Source: Panax quinquefolius
Lineage: Eukaryota; Streptophyta; Magnoliopsida; Apiales; Araliaceae
Reading direction: 5' to 3'
Length of the DNA: 64,000 nt
Assembly (NCBI GenBank): GCA_020205615.1
Contig: CM035168.1
Location: 4,096,237-4,160,236 of the forward strand
This document shows, piece after piece, positions 45,871 through 58,680 of this stretch (its first letter is position 1; each line of letters starts with the position of its first letter). The notes below the pieces were generated by a model that did not search any database, was not told the DNA's origin, and saw only the letters and a program-made list of their open reading frames with translations. The translations under genes were made by a program, and so were the position numbers.

Positions 45871-46449
45871 ATTTTATTTGAGTATTTTATGAACAAATAG
45901 AAAAACACAAAAAAATTAAGTAACATAAATAATTTTGGGAATTGTTATTTTTATAATAAAATTTTAATATTTTTTAAAAATCTCACTCATAAATATTAAT
46001 TGATAATTTTCTTTTATATTCTAACTTTTATATAAAAATTTTATAATTTACTATAAGATTAAAATAATAATTTAATAATAAGAATGAAAATTTATAAATT
46101 TTCTATTTATTCTTTTTATATCTTAATTTAATTTTTTTTCCTTCCAAAACTCAAAAGCATAGGTTGGGGTGACTCCGTCACGTGTATTGTGTGTGCTTAG
46201 CTGGTATATTCTTGTAAAGTTTTTAGTTTATTTTGGTATTTTTAAATCTTTTTGAATAATTTAGCTTTTTGTGTTTGTTTAATTGTTTGTTGGTAGCCGT
46301 TTGGATCACATATGCTACAAAAAAATAAAAAAAAATCATGGTTGTATTTGTTGTGAATGTGGATAATTGGTGAGAGATTTGCATATAAGGATTTTGTTAT
46401 CACAAATTTTTTTAACCCAAAAAAAATATTATTCAGAAAAGGTCTTTTC

Positions 46450-46724
46450 TGTTATAAATTTATAACATATATATTTATAGATGTCTAGATTTATATTTAA
46501 TTGTAATGATATTTGATATTATGGAACTCCCATGTTCATTAAGTTTTAAAACTCATGACTTTTGAGTTTTATAACTTTCAAGTTCATATATCTATAAATA
46601 AGAGCATTGTAAAAGAGAATGTGATATATACAAAATATAATAAGAATGCTCTCTTTCTTCTAATCATCTTTATTCTTAATTTTAGTAATCTCTTTGTTCT
46701 TAATTTTAGTAATCTTTTATAACA
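46450..46724 (+). repeat. 5' LTR of the split Copia
   Basis: 275 bp, TGTTATAAATTT...TTATAACA. The TATA box is at 46593-46600. The primer-binding site CGTTATCAGCATGA follows at 46725-46738. Confidence 0.9.
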
Positions 46725-47279
46725 CGTTATCAGCATGAAGCTCTACCCAATTTCGGAAAAGGAGTTCTGTTAACTCACTGTAAGTATTATTTCATTACAA
46801 CTAAATTTGATCATATATATATGTAGTATTGTTTATATACGTACAAGATGGATGAAACATGATCAAGATGGGAAACGAAGTAGTATATAAATCTTCTTTT
46901 GAAATACTAACCAACATGTATGTTTTTCTGTGATATGGCATGGTAGCATATTTGATATATTTCTAATGATCTTTTGATATATTTCTTTTTGACATGGTAG
47001 CATATTTGATACATTTCTATGATCTTTTGATATATTTCTTTTTGGCATTGTAGCATATTTGATATATTTCTAATGATCTTTTGATATATTTTTGTATGAA
47101 GTTACAATGATAAATATACTTAGTAATGTTGGTATGTTATTTAGTTTTAGTAGACAATTTTAGTTTCTTGTTTTAGTACATTTCTATAAATTGTTTCATT
47201 ACAATTAAATTTGAACATATATAATTATTTAATTTGATGGGGAATATGTTTAGTTATTTAATATTCAAATCTTATAAAT

Positions 47280-48031
47280 TTAAATTTGTTCCTCTTGATT
47301 TATATCGAGCAAGAATTATTTGTCATGCACTCTTAATGATGAGATTCATCTAAAGGCAAAGAACATTGGAGATACAATTATAGTTGGCAATCATGCATCC
47401 CTGCAGGATCATGCAAAATTAATGATTTTTATTCGCTATCATCTCCATGAAAAATTAAAATATGAGTACATTACAATAAAAGACTCACTTGTCTTATGAA
47501 ATGATTTTAAAGAAAAGGCATGTTAGAGAAAATATTTATTATATTTCATGCCTCAAATATGCTCTTGCATAGCAATATCGAGAGCGGAAGTTCACAAAAT
47601 ATTCTCCGAAGCGATAAAGGAAACTATGTTCCCAGAAGTGATATTATGTTTTCTAGTGACTGTACAAAATAATGAGTTTTTGCTGAAAAAAACCAACAAT
47701 CTCACCCAACCGATTCTACTACATTCCCTGAAGTGAATGGAACCGCATTTGATAATCATAGAAAAAATTATGGTTATGGTTGTAGTTGTGGACGTGAAAA
47801 GAACAATCAATATAGAAAAGGAAATGTACATGTCGTACTCCTAAACATTTGATAGATTTGTACCAAGACTCCATAAAAGAAAAGTAAATGAAATTGAAAA
47901 AAAATTTATTGATTATAACGATCCTGAAGATCCCATGAATTATTTTTACTTATCAAATGGAGTGGATATAACGAATTCTGATATCTATGGTTTCCTTGAT
48001 GGTGTGTTGATAAAAATGTTCATACCAATTA
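47280..48031 (+). pseudogene. Copia gag remnant (copy 2)
   Basis: It parallels 42580-43262, with HEKLKYEYITIKDSL and VQNNEFLLKKTNN fragments, and runs on past the duplication end. Frames are broken by frameshifts and stops. Confidence 0.75.
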
Positions 48032-48155
48032 ATTATTTTTATTTCATTATATTATGACATTATAATAAGTATTTTTATTATATGTTTTATTTATGTTTCA
48101 AGTAATAAAGTTAAAATTATTTTTTGCATCTATGAAGTTGTATAGGCCAGAAGCT

Positions 48156-48268
48156 CATCAAACTTAATCAAAGGCTCTAGAAGAGCGATTATTCATCAAA
48201 CATAATTGAAGACTCTCGAATAGTGATTATTCATCAAACTTAATTAAAGTCTCTAGAAGAGCGATTAT
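48156..48268 (+). repeat. Three tandem copies of a unit of about 45 bp
   Basis: The unit contains CATCAAACTTAATTAAAG and AGAAGAGCGATTAT. The related Copia at 20667-25534 has only one copy (around 23980-24030). Confidence 0.8.
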
Positions 48269-48269
48269 A

Positions 48270-49200
48270 ATGTTGTCAAAGGGCACAAAACTTTGTATTG
48301 ATGATTCTTTATATTCTTCTGAGGCAAGCAGAGTTTTGCTCAACTTTAAGGATATATGTTATAATGGTTATTATATTGAAACCAATATTGAAGGCAGTGA
48401 AAAATTTCTTTATATTACTTTAATAGTATCGGGCCAGAAGCTCGTATTAGAAAAACTGTATATTTTCTCTTCTGGGTTATATTATACTAAAATGAGAATA
48501 GTTGAAACAAATATTGTAATACACCAGAAGTGTATAATACACTAGAAGTGTTCGGATCCAAATATTTTTATGATTTGGCATGATCATCTAGGATCAATAA
48601 TGATGCATTAAATTATTAAAAACTCCCATGAACATCCCTTAAAGAACCAAAAGATTTCTTTACCTGTTGATTATATCAAAGTAAATTAATTACCAAACCA
48701 TCACATTTAATTATTGTTATTTAGTGTTCATATTTCTTAGAAAGAATTCAAGATGATCTATTTGAACTAATACACCCACCATGTGTGGTTCATTCAAGTA
48801 TTTTATGGTTTTAATTGATGCATTAACCAGATGAACACATGTATATTTACTTTTAACTAGAAATATTGCATTTCCTATGCTTCTTGCTCAAATAATTAGG
48901 TTGCGAATATAATTTCCTGATTATATAATTAGGAAAATCTATTTATATAATGCTGGTAAAATTCACATCTCAAGTTTTTGATGAATATTGCATGTTAATT
49001 GGAATTTATGTTAAACATCATGTTGCACATACACGTACTCAAAATGGTATAGTTGAATCAATTTTTAAGATATTTTAAATTATTGCTCGACCTTTGATTT
49101 TGAAATTAAAATTTCCAATATATGCTTGGGGTCATGCTATTCATAACCTCAATAAGTGATATTTTTAAGGTATATTTTGAGGATTATTATTTTAATGAAA
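48270..49200 (+). pseudogene. Copia protease/integrase remnant
   Basis: The frame 48270-48545 (RVLLNFKDICYNGYYIETN) fits the region before the integrase zinc finger. Downstream, residues such as FKYFMVLIDALTR, TRNIAFPMLLAQIIRL, FPDYIIRKIYL and AHTRTQNG-like matches can be read in shifting frames. This is the GAG_pre-integrs/rve order of Copia elements. Many stops are present. Confidence 0.75.
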
Positions 49201-49559
49201 CAGTCTTCCCACCATTAGGGGGAGAAAAATCGTTGCTTGAAGCACGACGTGAGATCGTTGCCTGAAACACGACGGGAGATTAATTGGAATGTTTCAACAA
49301 ATCAATATGAACTAGAAGTTTAAAGGATTATTCATTTGCAATAAATTGCAAATTAATTATCAGAAGTATTCACTGATAATAAAAAAAAATAGTGATATCT
49401 CACATTCTAGCTGCTAATACTCTAGCAGAGATTGAAGCTCCTGTAGGACAATCAGTTAATACAGCAGCAAATTGAATCAAAGTCACACTTGACACGTGGA
49501 AGAATGATTTATGTTAAAGATAAAATTTCTCAGAAGAAGAAAGTACAAAAAGAATAAGT

Positions 49560-50175
49560 TGTAGCCTATAAAGAGGCTATACCCATGAAACATGCTACAA
49601 AATTTATCGATCTATCCAAAATTTATAAACAAAAATCTCCTGTAAATAAAACACTTGAAGAGTTATTCCCTGAAGAGGATAAGTTATCCCCTGAAGAGGG
49701 CCAGGTACCTAAAAATAACGAGATCTCGATAAATTATGTATATACAGCAGACGTATATATTGGATAGAAATAAAATCGTTGTCGACAATATATTTTCATA
49801 TAAAGTTGTTATTGATATTACTAGAAGTAATGATCATGTATATGAATCACAAATCGTTGATGAATGTAGAAATATTTGACCAATGTGAAAAGAGGCGATT
49901 CAAGTATAACTAAATTCATAAAGTAAACGTGAAACTTTTGGACCTGTAGTCCGAACACCTAAAGGTGTGAGGCATGCTGAATACAAATGGGTATTTGTAC
50001 GAAATAAGAAAAATAAAATTATATGGTACAAAGCGCGACTTGTAGCACAAGGTTTCTCGCAGAGACGTGGTATTAATTATGAAGAAACATATGCTCTTGT
50101 AATGGACGCAATTACATTCAGATTTTTAATTAGCTTGGTAGCAAGAGAAATTAATGGATGTTGTTACATCATATC
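49560..50175 (+). pseudogene. Copia reverse transcriptase remnant, part 1
   Basis: The frame 49967-50197 reads EYKWVFVRNKKNKI, WYKARLVAQGFSQR and NYEETYALVMDAITFRFLIS, the conserved start of Copia RT. An upstream frame (49585-49767) has acidic linker repeats (EELFPEEDKLSPEEG). The RT is interrupted by the LTR inserted at 50176 and resumes at 53004. Confidence 0.85.
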
Positions 50176-52998
50176 TGTAAGACCCCGAATTTTATGAAAT
50201 GAAAGTATTCAAATTTCTTATAATTATTATTTTATTTCGTAAATGGTTAAATTGATAAAAGTTAAAGTTAAGGGTGATATGTGAAAATTTTGCAAAGTAT
50301 GCAAGTTGTTATAAAATATTCGTTTGGTCAGGGAATATTCTCTTTGTCAAGAAATATTCGTACAACGGCACAATCATTGGTGGACCCCACAATGGAAGTA
50401 TTGTCGTAGTTAGAAAACGACAAAATTATCTTTTTATAAAAATAACGGTGAAAGTGTTACCGATTAAAAGCTGTTAAACTACCCGTTAGTAAATGTAAAA
50501 ATGTACGGCGTGATGATTGCATAGTAGTACACGGTATTGATTATTGATGCTTTCGTAAGAAGTCACTCGATTATACTCAATTATTACTACAATAATTCTT
50601 GCGCATCATATCTCTCATATTATTGATTCAATTATTGTCAAAGATCATCATCGTATAATATGTTATATTATTAAATCAATAATTGAGGCGACAAAGTTAT
50701 TCATATTATTATTTACAATATTGACAATGTTTAGAAGTTACATCGAGGAGAGGTTAGATAATCTAATTGGCGCGTGATAGGGAAAAATCCTTATTGGAAA
50801 GCCCCTCTTTCTGGAAGGAGCGACCTGGTTGTTAAATATTGTGAGTTATAATATTAATGATGAATAAGTTCGTGTTAATTAGAGATGAAATTGATAGTTC
50901 CATTGTGTGGGAATTATTAGTGTTAGTGGAAATCGATATTTATTTCGATAATAATTGATGTTTGGAAGTTATATTAACTTGATCGGGTAATTCACTTCAG
51001 GATAAAATGAGCAATTAATTGCTATTAATTCACATGCTTATAACTATGTGTTCACATGTGTGTACTATTGATTCACATGATTTACTATTAGGGGAGTTGG
51101 TGCAAGATTGATAATACTTGCATGACTAATTAAAAATGGAGGTATAGATGAAGGTACTATACAGTAATTAGTTTTTTCACATGATTATACTATTGAGTCA
51201 CATGAATGAACTATTAATTCACATGATTTACTATTAGGGGAGGTGGTGCAAGTTTGATAATACTTGCAGGACTAAATTAAAAATGAAGAAAAAGAGGAAA
51301 GTATTATACTGTAATATTTCGAGCCCCAAAATGTGCAATTATAGAAACTATATTTTCCTATAAATAGAAGCTCATTCTTCCTTCATTTCTCACCAATTCA
51401 CTAAGTCTCACAAGAGCAATTATTATAGAGAGAAATTATAGAGAGAAAGAAGAAGAGAAATCTGCTACCTCACTATTCCAGTATCCTGTTTTCTTCTAAG
51501 GTAAGGAGTATTATTTCTTTCGTATTCATGAAGAGAGTTATTTTCTTTCAATACTCGAAAGGGTTGTTGTTCCATTCTTTATTATTACATTGGAATAACT
51601 TCGCTCTCAGCGGACTCTTGAATGCATGGTGAATTCTTACATTATTCCATTCTCTATTATTACATTGGAATAACTTTCTCTCATGCAGACTACCACATGC
51701 ATGGTGAATTCTTCTGTTATTCCATTCTTTATTATTCTGTTGGAATAACCTGTCTACACGGACTACCGCATGCATGGTGAATTCTTCTGTTATTTCATTC
51801 TTTATTATTCTGTACTGTTGGAATAACCTGTCTACGCGGACTACCGCATGCATGATGAATGTCCCTTCATATTCATTCCTTATTAAATTGTGAAAATGAT
51901 CTGTCTACGTGGATTACCGCATGGCGGGTGAAAATCCATTTGCAGTTTCATATATTCTATTATACTCAGTTGGTTAAAGTTTTGACTTCTATACTCCATG
52001 AAATTAGTAGAATATCCTTGATATTTGCGCTTCATCCAGTATCTTTTCATGAAAATATTCTTCTGAGCATTCTTGAATTTTACTCCACAAAGAAGTATCA
52101 TGTTGTCAATTTGGACGTTATTGATTTCTGGATAAATTAAATTATAAATCTTTAAAATTTATCCTTGAACTTGTTTTATTGAATTGTTATGTCATGGTCA
52201 TCATCCTCATGCTTATATTATGATGAAAGTCATCTTTGGCTTACGTGCATAGATGAACTTGGTACGATTATGATCAGGGATTATTCGGTACAATCATGAC
52301 CGTAATGTAATGAATGATGTGGTAAAAGTTCTCATTGGCCTATAGTTCATTGATGGACAGTTGTTGGTATGATAATGACCAGGGATTATTCAGTATAATC
52401 ATGACCATTGATGATTATATGAATATCCTTGGTCGTGGTGCAGTGATGATTCGATTTTTATTTATTAAGCTGAGTCTCATCGATAAAGTTGATGAAAAAC
52501 TTTTTAAATCATAGAAGATAGTCGATTTTATGCTATACCTGACTCTTCTAATGGATTGCTTATTCCGCTGCAGTTGTTGATCTAAAATTTGTTGTCTATT
52601 GTATTCTATCAGTTGTTATACTGTTGAAGGCTAAGGATAATTTATTCTGCATTATCTTACTCATAAAATTTCTTACTAGGCTAGTTGAGCTCACTCTTTT
52701 GCTTTCATTATTCTCTTGAGGAAAATGAGAGCGTGGCAAGAGACTAGTCGAGAGCGGAGTGATGATCGGATGATAGCATTAGTAGTCCTCACTATTACGT
52801 AAATAGTGTGACAATAAATGTAATGAGGACTCCATTGAGTGTGGATATTGTCTAGATGAAAATATTTTTATTAAAACTCTTAGATTATGTTTTGTCGTAT
52901 TTTACACAACTGTTGTATAATTAAGTTGTATTTGAATTTTATACCATGTATTTGGCGACTCAAGATGGGTGATGTATACCTATTTTGGGGGTGTCACA
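50176..52998 (+). mobile_element. Solo LTR in the Copia RT, TSD ATATC
   Basis: One 2823-bp LTR (TGTAAGACCCC...GGGGGTGTCACA) is flanked by ATATC at 50171-50175 and 52999-53003. No primer-binding site or interior follows, so it is a solo LTR left by LTR-LTR recombination. The TATA box is at 51359-51366 and the palindromic array at about 51568-51850. Confidence 0.92.
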
Positions 52999-53003
52999 AT
53001 ATC

Positions 53004-53538
53004 TGTATGGATCAATAGATAATTATATCTACATGAAAATTCCTGAAGAATATAAAATGCCTGAAGCATATAATTCTACATCTCAAAGTATATATTCTAT
53101 TAAGCTACAAAGATCTTTATATGGGTTAAAGCAATCCAGATGCATATTGTGGTATAATCGTCTGAGTGGATATCTTTGGAAAAAAGAATTTGAGAATAAT
53201 CCAATTTTACATGCATTTTTATCAAAAGATCATAATATGGATTTACTATTATTACTATATTTATTGATGAAAGATCTTGCTCCAGAAGAGTCGACAAAAA
53301 TAACAAATTTGACATGAAAGATATTAGTAAGACAAATTTTTGTCTTGGCCTACAAATTGAACTATAGAATTCTTGTTCATCAATTAACGTACACAGAAAA
53401 AGTCTTGAAATAACTTTACATGGATAATGTTAATCCTTTGAGTACTCCAATGATAGATTGGTCACTTGATATCAAGAAAGATCCGTTTTGACCACAAAAA
53501 ATAATGAAGAAACTCTTGGTCTTGAAGTACTATATCTT
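53004..53538 (+). pseudogene. Copia reverse transcriptase remnant, part 2
   Basis: It continues RT after the solo LTR: YLYGSIDNYIYMKIPEEYK, SIKLQRSLYGLKQSR and WYNRLSGYLWKKEF are in the 52985-53317 frame. The downstream part (to 53538) matches further RT in other frames. It is interrupted again at 53539. Confidence 0.85.
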
Positions 53539-55029
53539 TGTGACGCCCCCAAAATAGGTATACATCACCCATCTTGCGTCGCCAAATACATGGTACAAAA
53601 TTCAAATACAACTGTCGTGTAAAATACGACAAAATATAAACTGAGAGTTTTAATACGACTATTGTCTTCTAGACAGTATTCAAACTCAAATGGAGTCCGC
53701 ATTACATTTATTATCACACTATTTAATGAGAATAGTGAGGACTACTAATGTTATCATCCGACCGCCAATACTCAGTTCCCCCATTAGTCCAATTTATATT
53801 CTCATTTTCTAAAGAGAACAATGAAAGCAAAGGATGAGCTCAACTAGCCCAATAAGAAATATTATGACTAAGATAATGCAGAATAAGTTATCGTTAGCCT
53901 TCAATAATGTTAAACTGATAAAATATAATAGACAACAAGTTTAAGCAGCGCTAAACAAGCAATCCATTAAAAGAGTTAAAGAGAGCATAAAATCTACTAT
54001 CTTCTATGATTTAAAAGTTTTCATCAACTTTATCATTTGAGACTCGATTTTAATAAATAAAATCAAATCATCCCTGCACCACGGACAAGGATATTCATGT
54101 AATCATCAATGGTCATGATTATACCGAATAATCCCTGGTCATAATCATACCAACAACTCACTACAAAAAAATTGATCATCACGACGGGTATGCCGTCGTT
54201 TACTCGTGTCGTCTTACGACTCACATCGCTCATTGTCGGGAACTCTATCATTGTCGACGGGTCATTCACGACAAGCATACCATCGGCTTATAAGTCATTA
54301 GCGACTGCCCTAACGCATTAAACATGATTCGTCGGTAATAACCATACTTTAATTTTAATAATTTAGTCATTCCCGACGGCATTGCCGTCGCCAATGAGTG
54401 AATACCCCGTCGCCAATGACCTTTATTTAATTTAATTCTGGATTCGTCGCTATAGCTCATTGCCGATGGCACCCCGTTGCCAATGACCCAGTTTAAAAAA
54501 AAATTATTAAAATTATAAAATTCCCCTGTTCATTTACATATACATTGTACCTGTTATAAACTAAAAAAACAAATAATGACAATGTACGCATATCAATAAC
54601 AATCATATCTTTTACTATCAACAATCAATATAATTAGATACCAAACTCAAGTCTGTACAACTCAAAAGCTAAATACATGCATGAAAGTCAAAATATAAAT
54701 ATAAACTAACTACTGCCCAAGATCAGGAATCTCTGTGCCATCGCCTCCGGTCCCATCACCGGTCCCATCCTCTATAGTCTGATCATCAGCATCAGCCCGG
54801 CGATCATCACCATCTCCTCCATGGGCATCGCTTGTGCCGCCATCTCCACCCCCATGAGTCTCATCAACAAGACCCTACAAAATTAAAATATTAATAACGA
54901 AGTCCAAAGTAGAGCATATTTAAATTATTTTAGTTTGTGTTCTACAAGTGTTAGCGAGTTTTGCAAACTAGGCGATAACTCGGTCTTCGTATGTCGAAAT
55001 CGAGTCCCGTAAGTTCTAACGCGTGTCTA

Positions 55030-56565
55030 ATACCTACGTGGTGCTATCTATGTGTTTGTGTGGCGTTCGGACAGCCGAGGCGGGTTTTGACCTATTTTTT
55101 GGCTTTTTGCCGTAACCATAAGCTCGCTCCAATCTGTGATTCTTCTCTGGAGGTGGAAACTTCAAACGACTAATCCAACTCAACACCTCTTGACCCGAAA
55201 AGGCGGCGGTACTTGATGTTTCTACATTTTTTCGATTGAATTGTCTACTCATCCGTTGATAACGATGTTCAATCCAAGATGGCTGTTTGGATGTTGCAAA
55301 GAAACTCATTTTCCCCATGTTTGAGCCAAAGATAGCTTTAATCGACCCATGCACACGGGACATGACAAGCACCCGTGAGTCGACCATCCATCGATCATTC
55401 CTAACGCCGGAAGTCATTTATTGTCCACGATAAAAGGCGCCCTCATGTCAAAGTTCTCGCTTAAGAGATACATCATAAGTTTGAACCCTTTTTCCCATAA
55501 CATCTTCAACTCATCAACTAACTACCGAGGTATACATTGATGTCTTTACTCGGACTCTTATCACCCGGAATCAGTAAAGGCATGAACATGTAGGGATCTT
55601 TCATGCACATCGAAGGCGATAGGTTATACACCACAATAATCACCGGCCAAGTTGAGTAGGGCTTTGTGTAAGGCCCGTTAAACGGATTAAACCCATCCGT
55701 TGCAAATCCAAGCCTAACATTGCGAACCTCTTCAGTAAAAGAGGGGTGCTTGTTATCAAAAAATTTCCACTCAAGCCCATCTGCCGGGTGCATCAGTTGA
55801 CCTTCAACTATGTCCCGTGTAGAGTGCCACCTCATATCCTCGGCGGTATATGTTGACATGAACAACCGCTGAAGCCTCAGGGCAATGGGAAAGTAACGTA
55901 AGATCTTTCTGCACGTCTTTTCCCTTTTCTTGTCTTCGTTTCACGAGATCTACTTGTACCACAAATATCACATGGCCTCTTATCTTTATTGACATCACCG
56001 TAATACAACATACAGTCATTCTCACAAGCATCAATCTTCTCATACCCTAGATTGAGCCTTTTGACCATTTTCTTCACATCATAGTACGACTCCGGTAACT
56101 TATTGCTGCGCAGTAAACACACCTTCATAATACTTAATAGCTTCATTAAAACTCTCTCGCTACATACCATACTCGTTCTTGAAGTGTAAAAACTTAGTCA
56201 CGGTAGATAAGACGGTGTACTTTTAGTGTTCATCATACAGTGGTGTCGCTGCTTCATGCAATAACTCAAAAAAACCCTTAGCCCCATCATTCGGCTCTTA
56301 CCGACGTATTCGCCATCCCCGTCTCAGATTCCATCGGAAGTATGAGCAACAGCTTTCAACTATCATGTTAGTATAGTCAAAGGTTTCGTCACCTCCGGAT
56401 TCCGATTCTGATTCATGTTCATCCAACCAGATTTCCGCATGATAGATCCATGTCGTATAACCCTGCTTGAACCCATACGCAAATAAGTCGCATATGACAT
56501 CACTCCTTTCCTTCCACACTTCATTCACACACCTCTTACAAGGACATCTCGATCTCATCGCCACC
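55030..56565 (-). pseudogene. CACTA transposase (TNP2/Transposase_21 type), broken
   Basis: In minus-strand order: a transposase-associated domain (56564-56298; RCPCKRCVNEVW, then YGFKQGYTTWIYHAE); a segment with CPCxxC-like DACENDCMLYYGD and CDICGTSR (56170-55877); the tnp2 core (55865-55518; TAEDMRWHSTRD, VRLGFATDGFNPFNG, WPVIIVVYNLSPSMCMKD, LLIPGDKSPSKDINVYL); then IDGWSTHG-type residues and TSSTAAFSGQEVLSWI in different frames (about 55420-55034). Several frameshifts separate the parts, and the usual C-terminal DUF4218 region is absent. No second (TNPA-like) gene was seen. Confidence 0.85.
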
Positions 56566-56569
56566 GACT

Positions 56570-58680
56570 TGTTTCAAACGAAGTTGAAAACTGCTCAACC
56601 CCACTAAGATACTCGAGCTAAGCCCACTCCTATCGGTGGCTACCCTACGTTCCATCCAACTTCGATCAACGAGACATCTCGCATAACCGTATCGCTATAT
56701 ATATGGAAAGTTAGACAAACACAATCAAGTCTCCAAGTTAATGTATATGCAAGCTTATGAGTTTCTAACTTCATCTCCCACTCTAACGGGTCAGCTTTTA
56801 TCCCATTCTCGGATGTGTCGCCTCATCGATGGTAACAACTTGAACACATCTTTAAATTTTTTCGAAATTTCGACAAAGACTCCCCATGGTCTTCAAGTAC
56901 ACGAAATAGACTAACACATCGTAGTCTAAATATTCACCAAGAACATTAAGAGATATATACTCGATCGAAAATTCAAAAAAATATAAAGACGTGCTCAAGT
57001 CGTTAACACCGACCTAAGTGAGATCGAAACATACAAGAACAGTCCCAAAAACGGGGTCTATTTGAGATTCACTCCTACTAAGTGAATCTCAAACGGGTTT
57101 TTAAGCTTCCTAAACTATATGAAAATATGCACGTATGAAATTGAACTCTTTCCTAGAACAAAAGTATAACTATCTTGAGAATGAATTATGAACAAAAGTA
57201 TAGTAGGTTGAGTGAATACGAGAAAAGAAAAATTAATTCTTTTTTAAAGAATGAATTGAAGAAAAAAGACCAATGTGCAGGAGTTGTCATTAAAAATCAA
57301 TAATGAATAAAGAGAAGCTTGAATAATGAAATGGCAAAACCTATAACAAGAATGTGTATGGCAGCAATTCGAGAATAAAAGAGTAAATATCCGTAAATAA
57401 GCAAACCTCTTTAATTCGATCTCAATAGTCAATAACACTTTAAGTGAGCAAAAACTCAAGTAACATAGTAAACAAAATCTAATCTTTTAACGGTACATAA
57501 CATGATAACATTGGTAAACACTAAAAATAATCCAAAACCTTTAAAAGGGATTATAGCATTCACAGGGACATCTTAACAAACAGTTGGCGTGTTATTTAGT
57601 ATCACCACTACTAACATTCATACACTTCAAAATACTCACTCAATACGCACATACATAGACTACGAGAATGAGTAAAGAGACTTACCCTCTATAGCTAAAC
57701 TCTTTCTATCTCTGCTATCGTGTTGAACTTACATATATGTTGTATTTAAGATAAAAGGGTTCTTTCAAGTTTCTATGAGATCTAAAGTTCTAAACCAATG
57801 CAATTCCAGTACTGAATTCTTCCTCCCACAATTTAATTATCGTACATACATAACATATCAGGTAAAACTAGTGCACATCAAAACTTTGAGGAATCCAATT
57901 TTGCTTTTTCTCCTAATATGGTATCATAGTTGTTACAAAACGATCAAAGATGCCAAACATGTTAATATCTGTGTATGCCCAAGAAACAAATATAACAAAA
58001 TGTTGTAGATGGAATATCCATTATTTACATTATTGCATTAAGGTTTCAGACTTTGAAAATAACAATGAGATTAACTTCCCGAACTCTTCTAAATTAAAAT
58101 CTTTAAAAATCTTGGAAACATTTGGTGTACCAAGTCATTCATAGAACCAAACAGTACTATATTCAAAATGTGGAAAAAACATATTGGCCTTCATAGCTCA
58201 TCCTAAATTGTTAGACATCTAGCCATCTAGGAATAAGATAATTGCCAGTTTGAAATACATCTTATATGAATTGCATATGAATATAGAAAAATTACAGACC
58301 CCCAAAAATAGCAGAGACTCCCAAAAATATTCAAAACATATATATAGAGAGGAGATGAACTGAAATCTTACATGGTTATGAGAGTACCAAACTAGCCCCA
58401 ATCCTTGTATAAGTGCAGTACGCCCTACGAAATGTATGAGGCACGATGGGGTGAAATTACAATGACAAATGGAAAATGCACGAAGCTACATGTTGAGGGT
58501 GAGGGAAATGGGCGAACTGGGCAAGACGAGGGAATTCAAGAGAATCAATATTGCAAATTTGAGAATTAATTAAGTGGGAAAATCATATAGTAATGGGCGA
58601 ATTTGAGAGGGAAAGAGAAATATGAGATAGGGAAGAATCGGCCGTTACTGAAGTCGCGAACTGTGGTTTTAATTAAAGAA
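56570..58680. other. Non-coding part of the CACTA element
   Basis: About 2.1 kb between the transposase start and the right subterminal repeats, without recognisable coding sequence. Confidence 0.5.

Larger units (their letters stand above)
45871..48031 (+). repeat. Tandem duplication, copy 2 (flank plus Copia 5' part)
   Basis: This is the second copy of 41121-43262. Here the Copia sequence continues past the end of similarity into the rest of the element. Differences are scattered substitutions, indels, loss of the TG tract, and CTTTTC instead of CTTTC before the LTR. Confidence 0.85.
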
